From an uncultured Prevotella sp. (GTDB lineage: Bacteria; Bacteroidota; Bacteroidia; Bacteroidales; Bacteroidaceae): DNA of 20,859 nucleotides. The notes beneath the pieces were generated by a model. The model was not told the origin of the DNA and ran no database searches. It worked only from the letters and a program-made list of their open reading frames with translations. The position numbers and the translations under genes were made by a program. Positions 7,367 through 14,834 of this stretch are shown one piece after another (position 1 is the first letter of the stretch; every line of letters begins with the position of its first letter). The DNA is taken from assembly GCA_937898715.1 (NCBI GenBank), contig CALEKA010000012.1:1-20859 (forward strand), given 5' to 3'.

Positions 7367-8341
7367 TTACTTAGATATGTAATTGGTCTTAGGATCGTAT
7401 TTTTCGAAAATGTGATACATAGAAAAAAATGTCTTAACAAACCATTCAATTAAGTCTTTGTCTGACTTATTTAATGTGTCTGATACGTTCCAAGCCCATT
7501 TCTCTTTATTTTTGATTCCTTGTTTTAGCGCTATATTGGGAATGCTCTTTCGTAATTCATTATTATTGTCAAGATATGCGTTGACGTTATCTCGGTCTGC
7601 TTCACCACCGTAGGTCTCGAATACAACAGAAATTATGCCACTTCTAATTCCCATCTGGCAAAAATAGCAACATTTAAATTCTTGGTTAGAGTGTTTGCTT
7701 TTTATGGAAATGTAGTGCCTATCTTTTTGATTTGTGATATTGTTGTCAATCTTTTCGTTTATTTTACTTTTTACTTCCCTCCAAATCTTATTATTCCTCT
7801 CAGATGGAAAATCCAAATTTATTCCAAGTGTAACCTCATTGCTTTCATCGTCAGAATCAGAATTGTTATTTTTGATAAAGTTGATAAGATTTTTCAATTT
7901 TTCAATTTCGTTTGAGCATTCTAAAATAAGATTTCTTTCGTACACGGCAAATGCATTATGAATTTGGGACCTACTAACTCCGTACACGAACTCACGACCT
8001 GCTTTTATTGCGTTTTTCTCTAGATTCTTATTTTCTTTCTTTGATGTTTTCAACTCATACAAACCTTCAGCTAATAGTCTCCTTACGTAATCGTCCGCAT
8101 TCCCTTTTTGTTTGGGATATTCGAAAACATCATATAGTTGACATACTTCAGGTATTCCTGTATGGGTTTCTTGATTGATGCGCTTCATTGCGCTATCCCA
8201 TTTATCCACATTGTCATCATTCTCTGTGGTCTGTCCTATTTTTACCCACCCCCCATTTTCTTCTAAGGCCATTTCGTTCCCAGATACATATAATGAAGCA
8301 AGTCTCTTAGGTCCGAAAACATAAATAATTGTTCTTTCCAT
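7367..8341 (-). CDS. GIY-YIG (T5orf172-like) domain protein with C-terminal DUF4268-like region
   Basis: The 324-aa product starts IIYVFGP (residues 5-11), continues with WVKIGQTT (32-39), an Arg54-containing helix, TGIPEVCQLYDVFEYP and GREFVYGV (115-122, Glu117). This order matches T5orf172-type GIY-YIG domains, a nuclease superfamily. A charged Asn/Asp-rich linker (about 145-170) leads to a second domain whose pattern (KIWREVKSKI ... HYISIKSK ... ENVxAYLD ... WNVSDTLNKSDKDLIEWF) suggests a DUF4268-like, restriction-related fold; this second assignment is weaker. Coding sequence and flanks are visibly more A+T-rich than neighbours, hinting at transfer. No methyltransferase or partner is nearby. 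Alternative: a T5orf172 protein with an unrelated binding domain. Confidence 0.75.
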   Translation of the reverse strand: MERTIIYVFGPKRLASLYVSGNEMALEENGGWVKIGQTTENDDNVDKWDSAMKRINQETHTGIPEVCQLYDVFEYPKQKGNADDYVRRLLAEGLYELKTSKKENKNLEKNAIKAGREFVYGVSRSQIHNAFAVYERNLILECSNEIEKLKNLINFIKNNNSDSDDESNEVTLGINLDFPSERNNKIWREVKSKINEKIDNNITNQKDRHYISIKSKHSNQEFKCCYFCQMGIRSGIISVVFETYGGEADRDNVNAYLDNNNELRKSIPNIALKQGIKNKEKWAWNVSDTLNKSDKDLIEWFVKTFFSMYHIFEKYDPKTNYISK

Positions 8342-8551
8342 TGCTTGATTGAGTTGTTAGTGGTAATTTAATGCACCTTTAAGTTTATTTGAAAAATGTA
8401 TTTATTACGAGTTGCGATAGGTTATGCTATGTACTATTTCATGTTCATATATCAGCATGTTGTTTGAACTATTTGTCTTTAATGAAACCATTATTGGATA
8501 ATCTAAACCATATATGAAATTTTAATTTGTAGATGTGACTTATAATGTTTG

Positions 8552-8569
8552 CAAAGATATACAAATATA
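8552..8569 (-). promoter_or_regulatory. Overlapping -7 boxes upstream of the GIY-YIG-type gene
   Basis: The minus strand reads TATATTTG at 8569-8562 and TATCTTTG at 8559-8552. Both match TAnnTTTG, but neither has a TTTG at -33 and the leader would be about 200 nt. They sit just downstream of the TTGGATAAA repeats on the same strand, which could be operator sites. Confidence 0.4.
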
Positions 8570-8589
8570 AAAATCCGTTGAGCTTAATT

Positions 8590-8610
8590 TTTATCCAACT
8601 TTATCCAAAC
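8590..8610 (-). repeat. Direct repeats of TTGGATAAA type
   Basis: On the minus strand, GTTTGGATAAA and GTTGGATAAA stand next to each other, with about 10-bp spacing. They differ mainly by C to T from the TTGGACAAAC repeats at 9312-9341. They precede the promoter-like boxes of the GIY-YIG-type gene. Confidence 0.5.
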
Positions 8611-8706
8611 TTGTTAAAGAGTAAAAGAGTGTAACTTCTATATTGTGATGAATGTGATAAAATAGCAATAACGCTATAGCTTCTTGGAAGGGAAATTTAA
8701 TTTCTC

Positions 8707-9246
8707 CTAGACTGGTTCAATATGTATGCCGGAGAGCTTGCCTGCGGTGTAGCCAAAGGGCCCTTTGCCATTGTGGATGACGTTGGTGAAAGTGATGGAT
8801 TCACCTTCCATGAAGTAGGATGTTTGCACGGTATCGCCGATGGAGAGCTTGGAGTTGAGCGAGGCTATGACGCGGAAGGTGTTGCTGCCCACGTAGCGAA
8901 GGGTTATCTCTCGGTCGGGCTCCCAACTGATCTTGAGCTCATCGCCCTCAGTCAAGTTCTCTGTGGAATAGGTGCAGCAGAAGAAGGTGGAAGAGACTTT
9001 GTCTTTCTGCTTGTTGCAATAGCTTTCGAAATCGGCATAACCCAAATATTGCGATAGGATGTTGAGTGTGCATTTGCTTGGGTGATTGTGGTCATGCAGA
9101 TAGCCCCATAGACGTTTCAGCGTGGTGGGGCTGACGTACTGGTGGGTCTCATTCGTGATCTTATCACTCAACTCAATAAACTCACGGTGGGTAGTGGGAT
9201 GTATATGTTCAGTATGATTGATTTCTTCGATTAAGGCTTCTTTCAT
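8707..9246 (-). CDS. Small protein with TTLKRLWGY-type N-terminal region, possibly DNA-binding
   Basis: I start this 179-aa protein at 9246 (MKEALIEEI), because the longer frame from 9339 adds an atypical stretch and crosses the promoter-like box at 9268-9275. The N-terminal 80 residues show a helical pattern common in Bacteroidales hypothetical proteins: ELSDKITNETHQYVSPTTLKRLWGYL, then PSKCTLNILSQYLGYADFESYC, which resembles a helix-turn-helix-like region. The last ~90 residues look like a small beta-barrel domain (ELKISWEPDREITLRYVGSN, then SKLSIGDTV). No catalytic motif is apparent. Upstream direct repeats at 9312-9341 could be its operator, and similar ones lie beyond its 3' end. A regulatory role is inferred. 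Confidence 0.75.
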   Translation of the reverse strand: MKEALIEEINHTEHIHPTTHREFIELSDKITNETHQYVSPTTLKRLWGYLHDHNHPSKCTLNILSQYLGYADFESYCNKQKDKVSSTFFCCTYSTENLTEGDELKISWEPDREITLRYVGSNTFRVIASLNSKLSIGDTVQTSYFMEGESITFTNVIHNGKGPFGYTAGKLSGIHIEPV

Positions 9247-9267
9247 AGTAAGGCTTCTAATTTGTTG

Positions 9268-9275
9268 CAAATATA
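9268..9275 (-). promoter_or_regulatory. -7 box for the regulator-like gene
   Basis: The minus strand reads TATATTTG, 21 nt before the start at 9246. The expected -33 TTTG is not visible. The direct repeats at 9312-9341 lie just upstream of the -33 region. Confidence 0.5.
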
Positions 9276-9311
9276 AACATTTTGTATCGTTAATGCGTGT
9301 GAAGAATCGCA

Positions 9312-9341
9312 TTGGACAAACTTGGACAAACTTGGACAAGA
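9312..9341. repeat. Three 10-bp direct repeats, TTGGACAAAC
   Basis: Units at 9312-9321 and 9322-9331 are identical; 9332-9341 differs at the last two bases. The 10-bp period is close to one helical turn, as in arrays of protein-binding sites. They lie upstream of the -7 box of the regulator-like gene, which suggests control of that gene. Confidence 0.7.
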
Positions 9342-9468
9342 ATAAGAACTCTTCATGTGGCTTGTCTTTAAGGCCTCTTTTGTCCTGTATATGAGCTTGC
9401 TTTCGTTTATGAAAGGGATTTTTATTGGCTGTTAATGTTCGTCAAGCTGTTCACAAATAAGCACTTTT

Positions 9469-9560
9469 AGCTCTGCCACCCCGAGGTGGCAGCTTTACCA
9501 CACCAAGGTGGCAGCTTTACCACCCCAAGGTGGCAGCTCTGCCACCCCAGGGTGGTAGAC
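9469..9560. repeat. Tandem hairpin array, 22-bp period
   Basis: Four units begin at 9476, 9498, 9520 and 9542. Each is a short palindrome, CCACCCC.AGGTGG-like, followed by a linker AGCTTTA or AGCTCTG. Each unit can form its own 5-bp CCACC/GGTGG stem. The spacing has no unique spacer sequence, so this is not a CRISPR array. Confidence 0.8.
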
Positions 9561-9591
9561 AAGATGTTGTACGTCTTGAAATGGGGAAACC

Positions 9592-9657
9592 ATGATTCGT
9601 AGATGGAAAGACCCTAATTCGTAGACGGAAACATCATCATGCGCAGATGGGAAGATG
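9592..9657. repeat. Degenerate tandem array, 22-bp period
   Basis: Three units start at 9592, 9614 and 9636, sharing the form ATTCGTAGATGGAAA with changes. Directly before, 9570-9591 may be a more decayed copy. It follows the hairpin array and has the same period but a different sequence. Confidence 0.6.
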
Positions 9658-9753
9658 AAGGAATATGAAAACAGAAGATGTGTGCGATAAGGAAGGAATA
9701 GATTGAAGATTTGCTATGCTCGAGTGTATGTCAGTATAGTAGCTATAAAGATG

Positions 9754-9788
9754 TCAGAGGGTGCCTCCGAAAGAGAGGCACCCTCTGA
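9754..9788 (-). terminator. Terminator of the Sel1-TPR operon
   Basis: A perfect 14-bp stem, 9754-9767 with 9775-9788, has a 7-nt loop. It lies 36 nt after the stop codon of the TPR gene, and on the minus strand it is followed by a short T-rich stretch. Confidence 0.8.
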
Positions 9789-9824
9789 TGAGTTGCTTGT
9801 GGATAATAGGTTAGTCTTTTAATG

Positions 9825-11876
9825 TTACTGACGGCTTGTGATTACGAGCACGTTGCGTAGATTGTTGATCTCAATGCGACCGAGGCGGCTGAGCACGGAC
9901 TGACCGAGGAGGAGCGGTGCGTGCTGATTGCGAACGACGGAGGCACGTACGTTTTCGAGTTTTAATCCGCCGAAGTCTACGTGGCGCAGGTTGATGATGG
10001 TGCCTTCGCTCACGTTGCCATTGGCGTCCATGAAGCGTTGGCTGCCCACAACGTCAGTCTTGCTCAGATAGCCGTTTTTCATCATGAAGTTGGCTTCTAC
10101 CATGGAGAGCGAGACGGTGGATGCGCCCGTGTCGAACACGAAGTAGAGCGGTAGGTTGTTGATAGTGCACTTGATGTTCGTCACGCCGTTTTCCTTGGTG
10201 AAGGGCACTTCAGTCACGACTTCATGGCCTGTGGAGTGAGTACTGACGGTGGGCTCTGAGGCTTCGTTGCTCTGCTCCACCTTTTGGCGGAAGGTCTGGA
10301 TGAGTTGCTTGAAGTCGGCCGACTGGCGGAGGTAGTCCATGTCGGTGTCTTGGGCAATGTGGGCAAAGTTGACGTAGCCCATTTCGAGCGAACGCTTTAA
10401 GTATTCCATAGCTTTTGCGTGATTGCACATGCGAGAGTAGAGGCATGCTGCGTCGTAGTAGGCTCCTGCGTTGTCGTTGCGCTTAAGAATGGTGTCGTTC
10501 ACTTCGATGGCTTTTGCAATGTTGCCCAGTCCGAGGTAGGCATATTGTGAGCACGAGTAGGTGTCGGGAGTAGGCTCCATCTCGATGGCCTTCTTGTAGT
10601 CGGCACGAGCGCGGTCAAGATCGCCAAGAGCTAAATAGCAGTTGCCTCGGACAACGTAGACATTTGAGGAGAAATCGGGATCGGCGGCAATGCTAAGTGT
10701 CTCGTCTTCGATGGCTCCCTCGTAGTCGCGAATGATGCTCTTATACCATCCACGACGGCTGTAGCCTCCAGGGTAGTCGGGGTATTGGCTGATGAAGTCG
10801 CCGTAGAGTTCGATGGCTTCCTTGGGGCGTTGCAGATTGTAGAGAAGTTCTGCACGCGAGGCGATGTAGCTGTCCTGCGTGGAGTCCATTTCCATGGCTT
10901 GGTCGAGGAGGTCGAGTGCTCGTGAGTAGTTCCCTAATTCGCTGTAGCAATTGCTTAGACGAGCCAGATTGTATGAATCGGCATCGATCTGTTGTGCTTT
11001 CTCATAGTAGGGGATGGCTTTGGCATACTGCTCGTTGCCTTCGTAGATCACTCCTATATAATAAGGCCATTTCTCCTCGTTGGGCTCCTTATTGCCGCGA
11101 ATTTTGAGTTTGGCGATCATCAGTGAGAGTGCGGGTTCTTTGAGAAGTTTCATAAGGATGAAAGCCTTGTTGTTGCTATCGATGTAGAGTGCATCAGCAA
11201 TATCCTCTGTGGCTTTGTTCCAATCCTTGAGTCCGAGATAAGCTTCGGCACGGAAGGCGTAGGGGAAGGAGTTATCGGTCTCGAGTGTGGTAGCTTTGGT
11301 GAGAATGTCGATGGACTCTTGCCATTTCTCCTGAGCGTTGAGATTGCGGCCTATACCGATGTATCCTAAAGAGTTGCCCGGTTCGAGATCAATCATGCGC
11401 TGATAGTCGGCTGTAGCATCATCGTATCGCTTGAGCTCGTAGAGCAGTTGGGCGCGTTGCTGAATGACGCGGGTCTCGTCGGGTTTGGCCTTGAGGGCTA
11501 AGGCATAGTCGGAGAGAGCGGCTATGGTGTCCTTGAGCATGCACTGCACCTGTGCTCTGACGCTATAGACGGCTGCGAGCATGAGCGCGTCCTTTTTGGG
11601 GATGTACTTCACGGCCGAGTTGGCAGCATTGAGTGCAGCGCCAGCCTCGTCAGCTTGTCGCTGAATGTCTGCCACGTACATGTAGGCGTATCCATTTTCC
11701 GGATTGTCGGCGAGTTCCTTGTTGAAGTACTCGAGTGCTTCATCGTTTTTGTCGTCGAAGTAGAGTTCTTCGCCTCGGTTGTAGTTGTAGGTGTCGGGGC
11801 GCTTTATCTCCTTGTCAGCCCAGGTGGTGAGGGCGAGGGAGACGAAGAGTAGGAGTAGGGTAAGTAATCGTTTCAT
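9825..11876 (-). CDS. Exported TPR protein with C-terminal retropepsin-like aspartyl protease domain
   Basis: This 683-aa protein starts with a signal peptide (MKRLLTLLLLFVSLALTTWA). Residues from about 30 to 530 are a run of tetratricopeptide repeats (for example NRGEELYFDDKNDEALEYFN and AIPYYEKAQQIDADSYNLAR), a scaffold for protein contacts. After a short linker (about 535-555), the last 120 residues form a single retropepsin-like domain: FVFDTGAS with Asp582-Thr-Gly-Ala585, then a beta-rich stretch with LLLGQSVLSRLGRIEIN. Such domains work as dimers, so self-association is likely if it is active; it is in the class of clan AA proteases found in bacterial periplasmic proteins. It follows the Sel1 gene by 15 nt and should be cotranscribed. 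Substrate unknown. Confidence 0.88.
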   Translation of the reverse strand: MKRLLTLLLLFVSLALTTWADKEIKRPDTYNYNRGEELYFDDKNDEALEYFNKELADNPENGYAYMYVADIQRQADEAGAALNAANSAVKYIPKKDALMLAAVYSVRAQVQCMLKDTIAALSDYALALKAKPDETRVIQQRAQLLYELKRYDDATADYQRMIDLEPGNSLGYIGIGRNLNAQEKWQESIDILTKATTLETDNSFPYAFRAEAYLGLKDWNKATEDIADALYIDSNNKAFILMKLLKEPALSLMIAKLKIRGNKEPNEEKWPYYIGVIYEGNEQYAKAIPYYEKAQQIDADSYNLARLSNCYSELGNYSRALDLLDQAMEMDSTQDSYIASRAELLYNLQRPKEAIELYGDFISQYPDYPGGYSRRGWYKSIIRDYEGAIEDETLSIAADPDFSSNVYVVRGNCYLALGDLDRARADYKKAIEMEPTPDTYSCSQYAYLGLGNIAKAIEVNDTILKRNDNAGAYYDAACLYSRMCNHAKAMEYLKRSLEMGYVNFAHIAQDTDMDYLRQSADFKQLIQTFRQKVEQSNEASEPTVSTHSTGHEVVTEVPFTKENGVTNIKCTINNLPLYFVFDTGASTVSLSMVEANFMMKNGYLSKTDVVGSQRFMDANGNVSEGTIINLRHVDFGGLKLENVRASVVRNQHAPLLLGQSVLSRLGRIEINNLRNVLVITSRQ

Positions 11877-11891
11877 ATAGTCGTGTGTGTT

Positions 11892-13808
11892 TTATTTCAT
11901 TCTCTTCAATGCTTCTTTAGCTTCGTTGCAATCGTTTGCAGCAGATTCCTTTATCCAGTATTTGGCTTTAGCCTTGTTGACAGCGGTGCCAATGCCGTTG
12001 TAGTAATAATAAGATACGTTATATTGAGCCGATCCGATGGCTTTCTTTACTGCAGGGTCATTATCATTGTTCTGTTGCTTTGCTGCTTGGGAGAACCAAT
12101 AGAAAGCCTTTTTAGAATCTTTGGCTGTGCCTACTCCATTTTGGTAGCAAATGCCCATGTTGTAATAGGCTAAGGTGATATTTGTAGACTCTATTCCACT
12201 CTTTTGGTACAATTCGACTGCCTGCTTTAATTCCTTAAATGCTAATACATTATTACGAATAGCATCATCACCGAAATGATGGCAAATGAAGCATCCATAT
12301 AGTCCGTCGGAACTACCTAAATTTGCACCTTTCTGGAAATAACTTAGGGCTTTCTCGTAGTTGCGAGATGTAGCTGCGCCTTGATAGTAATAGAGCCCCA
12401 TAATGTAGCAGGCTATGGTGTCATCTTTTTCAACACCTTTTTCTGCCCAATAGCGTGCTTCGGGGTAGTTGACGGCTGTACCTTTACCAAAGTAATAGCA
12501 ATTTGAAAGCGATCCGTAAGCTATATCACAATCTTGTTTAGCCGATTTGAGCAGATAATTGAAAGCTTCTCTATCGTCTTTAGCTGTTCCTTGTCCGAGT
12601 CTGTAGTACGATGCCAGGTCGTACTGTGCTGGAGCGTATCCCATATCAGCCGATCTCTTGCAGAGTTGGAAGGCTTTCTTTAGGTCTTGTTCCACCCCCA
12701 TACCCTCTTTGTATCTGGCAGATAGAATGAGCAGAGCTATAGGGTCGTTGCTATCGATAGATTGCTCATCGTGGGCAACGGCATCGAGGTCGTTGTGATT
12801 GTCCGATAGGTTGTAAAGGCTCAGTAGGAGCTTAGCGGCTTCATCGCCATCGGCGATAGCATCTGTGAGAAAAGCTCGAGCTTTCTCTTCATCTTTCTCC
12901 ACGCCTTTACCTTCATGATACATCTCGGCCAGTACTTCGCGTGCTCGGTTATTGCCAAGCAGAGCACCTTTTTCTAAATAAGCTTTGGCAAAGAGGTAGT
13001 TCTCTTCGTCGTAATAGATTTGTCCCAGCATGGTATAGCCCGCGTTGTTCTCTTGGTCGGCAGCTTGTTGTGCCCAATAGCGTGCTTGTTCTAAGTCCTT
13101 TTCTGTTCCCAAGCCAAGGTAGTATATGGTAGCGAGCATACTCATGCCCACAGCGTCGCCTTCGTCGGCAGCCATTTGGGCATATTTCATTGCTTGGGCA
13201 AAATCTTCTTGATTAAGATAGTGCTCTGCTACGACAGCAAAGGCTGGAATGTATCCTTGATCGGCCGACTTTTGTATCCAGAAATTGGCCTGGTCTGTGG
13301 CAGTACTATCTATTGACAAGCATGCGCCATAATAGAATTGAGCTGGAGCTAAGCCTTTCATGGCTGCTTGCTTAAAATAAGCGGAGGCTTTTTCGAAATC
13401 TTGTTCTACTCCATCGCCATTAAAGTAGAATAATCCAAGATTGAAGATGGCAAAGTCGTAATTCTGATTGGCTGCTTTGCGAGTGTAGTAGAGTGCTTTG
13501 TCGTAATCGATGGTGAGTCCGTATGAGCCAGAAGCGTAGGCCGATCCCATGGAATTTTGTGCTTCCATATCGCCCGCATCGGCAGCAAGTTGCAGATATT
13601 TTAGGCAGAGCATGGAATCTCTGTGTTCTTCTCTCCAATAGTATTGACAGAGCAACTTCATGCTCTGCACATCACCCTTGTTGGCTTTCTTTGTTATCTT
13701 TTTGAGTTCCTTGGGCGAGTAGTTGGGTAGAGCAAGATCTTCAGCCTGTGCGTGAACGGTTATGGTGCAGGTGATCAGTAGTAGGAGGGTGAAAAGAAGT
13801 TTTTTCAT
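11892..13808 (-). CDS. Exported Sel1-repeat protein
   Basis: The 638-aa product begins with a signal peptide (MKKLLFTLLLLITCTITVHAQ) and is then almost wholly Sel1-like repeats, each about 36 residues and of the pattern A..GD..A...LG..Y..G.G...D..KA..Y...AA. Clear units begin near NANKGDVQSMKLLCQYYW, ANQNYDFAIFNLGLFYFNGD and ADEGDAVGMSMLATIYYLGL; the last ends SAANDCNEAKEALKRMK. Sel1 repeats are alpha-helical scaffolds for protein binding. It is the first gene of a two-gene operon with the TPR/retropepsin-like protein and has a good promoter at 13899-13929. The pair may form one periplasmic complex, which is inference. Confidence 0.9.
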   Translation of the reverse strand: MKKLLFTLLLLITCTITVHAQAEDLALPNYSPKELKKITKKANKGDVQSMKLLCQYYWREEHRDSMLCLKYLQLAADAGDMEAQNSMGSAYASGSYGLTIDYDKALYYTRKAANQNYDFAIFNLGLFYFNGDGVEQDFEKASAYFKQAAMKGLAPAQFYYGACLSIDSTATDQANFWIQKSADQGYIPAFAVVAEHYLNQEDFAQAMKYAQMAADEGDAVGMSMLATIYYLGLGTEKDLEQARYWAQQAADQENNAGYTMLGQIYYDEENYLFAKAYLEKGALLGNNRAREVLAEMYHEGKGVEKDEEKARAFLTDAIADGDEAAKLLLSLYNLSDNHNDLDAVAHDEQSIDSNDPIALLILSARYKEGMGVEQDLKKAFQLCKRSADMGYAPAQYDLASYYRLGQGTAKDDREAFNYLLKSAKQDCDIAYGSLSNCYYFGKGTAVNYPEARYWAEKGVEKDDTIACYIMGLYYYQGAATSRNYEKALSYFQKGANLGSSDGLYGCFICHHFGDDAIRNNVLAFKELKQAVELYQKSGIESTNITLAYYNMGICYQNGVGTAKDSKKAFYWFSQAAKQQNNDNDPAVKKAIGSAQYNVSYYYYNGIGTAVNKAKAKYWIKESAANDCNEAKEALKRMK

Positions 13809-13898
13809 ATATTACAAGGATGTTGTATCTTAGAGTTAAGGGCCTCGGGTGTTAATTCTTTGGTTTTGAAGGAGGTAACTTTATACCCCCATAACCTC

Positions 13899-13929
13899 CA
13901 AACTTAAAACTAACAATCTATTTTCCAAA
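13899..13929 (-). promoter_or_regulatory. Promoter of the Sel1-TPR operon
   Basis: On the minus strand TTTG (13929-13926), 19 nt, then TAAGTTTG (13906-13899) match the Bacteroidetes consensus exactly. The leader to the ATG at 13808 is about 85 nt. The -33 box lies inside the last codons of the 54-aa gene upstream. A GGAGGT/ACCTCC stem at about 13870-13898 lies in the initially transcribed region. Confidence 0.7.
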
Positions 13930-14082
13930 CAGGCCTTTGAGCAGTGCGCGGCCTATTTTGCGTTCTATGCCAGCTTTGGTGGTGGGGATGCCCGTTTGCT
14001 GGGCGAACTGTTGCTTAGCACGGGTGATGCCCAGTGCACGTTTGAGCGAGAAACTCAACCCTGGGATGTGAGTGTTGGTCAT
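13918..14082 (-). CDS. Small basic protein, 54 aa
   Basis: A 54-codon frame on the minus strand runs from ATG at 14082 to TAG at 13918. The product begins MTNTHIPGLSFSLKRALGIT and continues RAKQQFAQQTGIPTTKAGIE, then a basic, Gly-rich end (RKIGRALLKGLFGK). This follows a pattern I associate with small Bacteroidales proteins beginning FSWKRALGI and containing GIPTTKxGRxRKIG; that recollection has not been checked. There is no signal peptide or membrane segment; the protein is strongly basic, so nucleic-acid or membrane contact is possible. It has a -7 box at 14178-14185. It is too short for many gene finders. Confidence 0.7.
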   Translation of the reverse strand: MTNTHIPGLSFSLKRALGITRAKQQFAQQTGIPTTKAGIERKIGRALLKGLFGK

Positions 14083-14177
14083 GATCAAGGAGTGTTTTGT
14101 TGTGAAAGTAATGTTTCTGATTCAAGGTTATCTTCTCTCATGCTCTTGGGAGGAAGTGATAGCCCTGTTCCTTGCTG

Positions 14178-14185
14178 CAAAAGTA
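14178..14185 (-). promoter_or_regulatory. -7 box for the 54-aa gene
   Basis: The minus strand reads TACTTTTG, matching TAnnTTTG, about 95 nt before the start at 14082. It overlaps the left arm of a 7-bp palindrome (AAAGTAG, 14180-14186 with 14191-14197). No -33 TTTG is visible. Confidence 0.4.
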
Positions 14186-14205
14186 GTAATCTACTTTGGC
14201 GTAAC

Positions 14206-14292
14206 ATGATATTGTGCAATGTTGCACGCATATCATAGCTTTGAGCTGTTAAACTACTGCAATATTACAATAAAGTTGTAATGCTGCAATAG
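14206..14292. repeat. Two adjacent palindromes
   Basis: ATGATAT at 14206-14212 pairs with 14230-14236, with GTGCA/TGCAC inside it. Next, 14254-14270 pairs with 14276-14292 at 14 of 17 positions around a 5-nt loop. They lie between the DUF1810 stop and the -7 box of the 54-aa gene. They could end transcription of DUF1810 or bind protein. Confidence 0.6.
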
Positions 14293-14337
14293 TGAGTGGT
14301 AAGATTTTGTAAACTAAATTGGGCTATGCTCTAATGG

Positions 14338-14763
14338 TTATTCCTCTTCCTCAAGCATTCGCAGCGTGAGCTCGCAGCGATCGCCATCGTAGAAGGTATC
14401 GAGCACTTCGGCATAGACGTCGTAGGGTGCGATAGCGTCGAAGAGAGTCATACACGAACGCACCTTCAGTGCATCGATGCCCCCGAGCACAGCCTCTGCA
14501 CTCTCATCGGAGTGGAGAAGTAGCGCATGAGATATTTCTTCAAGACGACTTCGGAGCGTGTCGTCGCTGAGATAATCCTCGGCTTCTTCCTTAGAGCCGA
14601 TTCCATAGTATTGAGCCATACGGCTGTGTCCCAGGCCGCGCAGTTGCGGGAAAATATACCATATCCAGTGTGAGCGCTTACGCCCCTCTTTGATTTCGGC
14701 CAATGCCTGCTCGTATCGTCCGCCATCTTGTGCTTCAAGGAATCGATTGATGTCTTCTGTCAT
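14338..14763 (-). CDS. DUF1810 family protein
   Basis: I use the ATG at 14763 (MTEDINRFLEAQ, 141 aa) because it matches the family's usual start; the longer frame from 14853 reads through the next gene's end and a proline run. The family pattern is clear: DINRFLEAQDGGRYEQALAE, IKEGRKRSHWIWYIFPQLRG, LGHSRMAQYYGI, and a helical C-terminus with a conserved CMTLF. DUF1810 proteins are small, widespread and of unknown function; no catalytic role can be read here. It follows the AAA-ATPase/nuclease gene by 71 nt, with no promoter box but with a C-rich tract between them, so it is probably cotranscribed. Confidence 0.88.
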   Translation of the reverse strand: MTEDINRFLEAQDGGRYEQALAEIKEGRKRSHWIWYIFPQLRGLGHSRMAQYYGIGSKEEAEDYLSDDTLRSRLEEISHALLLHSDESAEAVLGGIDALKVRSCMTLFDAIAPYDVYAEVLDTFYDGDRCELTLRMLEEEE

Positions 14764-14834
14764 AATATTGAGATTAAGAGTTTTTTGGGGGGGAGGGGGA
14801 GTATGGACTTGCTGTTGTGAAAGTGTTGGCGAAC

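Larger units (their letters stand above)
8342..8706. other. A+T-rich intergenic region
   Basis: I find no gene here. The stretch holds overlapping TAnnTTTG boxes for the minus strand at 8552-8569 and direct repeats of TTTATCCAAC type at 8590-8610. Small stems such as ATAGC/GCTAT at 8662-8677 are too weak to call a terminator. Confidence 0.5.
9342..9824. other. Non-coding region with two 22-bp-period arrays and a terminator
   Basis: I find no gene. The stretch holds the hairpin array at 9469-9560, the degenerate array at 9592-9657, and the terminator at 9754-9788. What remains, about 9342-9468 and 9658-9750, shows nothing I can support. Confidence 0.6.

Noticed and set aside
9469..9560. CRISPR array
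   Set aside because: The units are contiguous with a 22-bp period and only a constant 7-base linker; there are no variable spacers and no cas genes.
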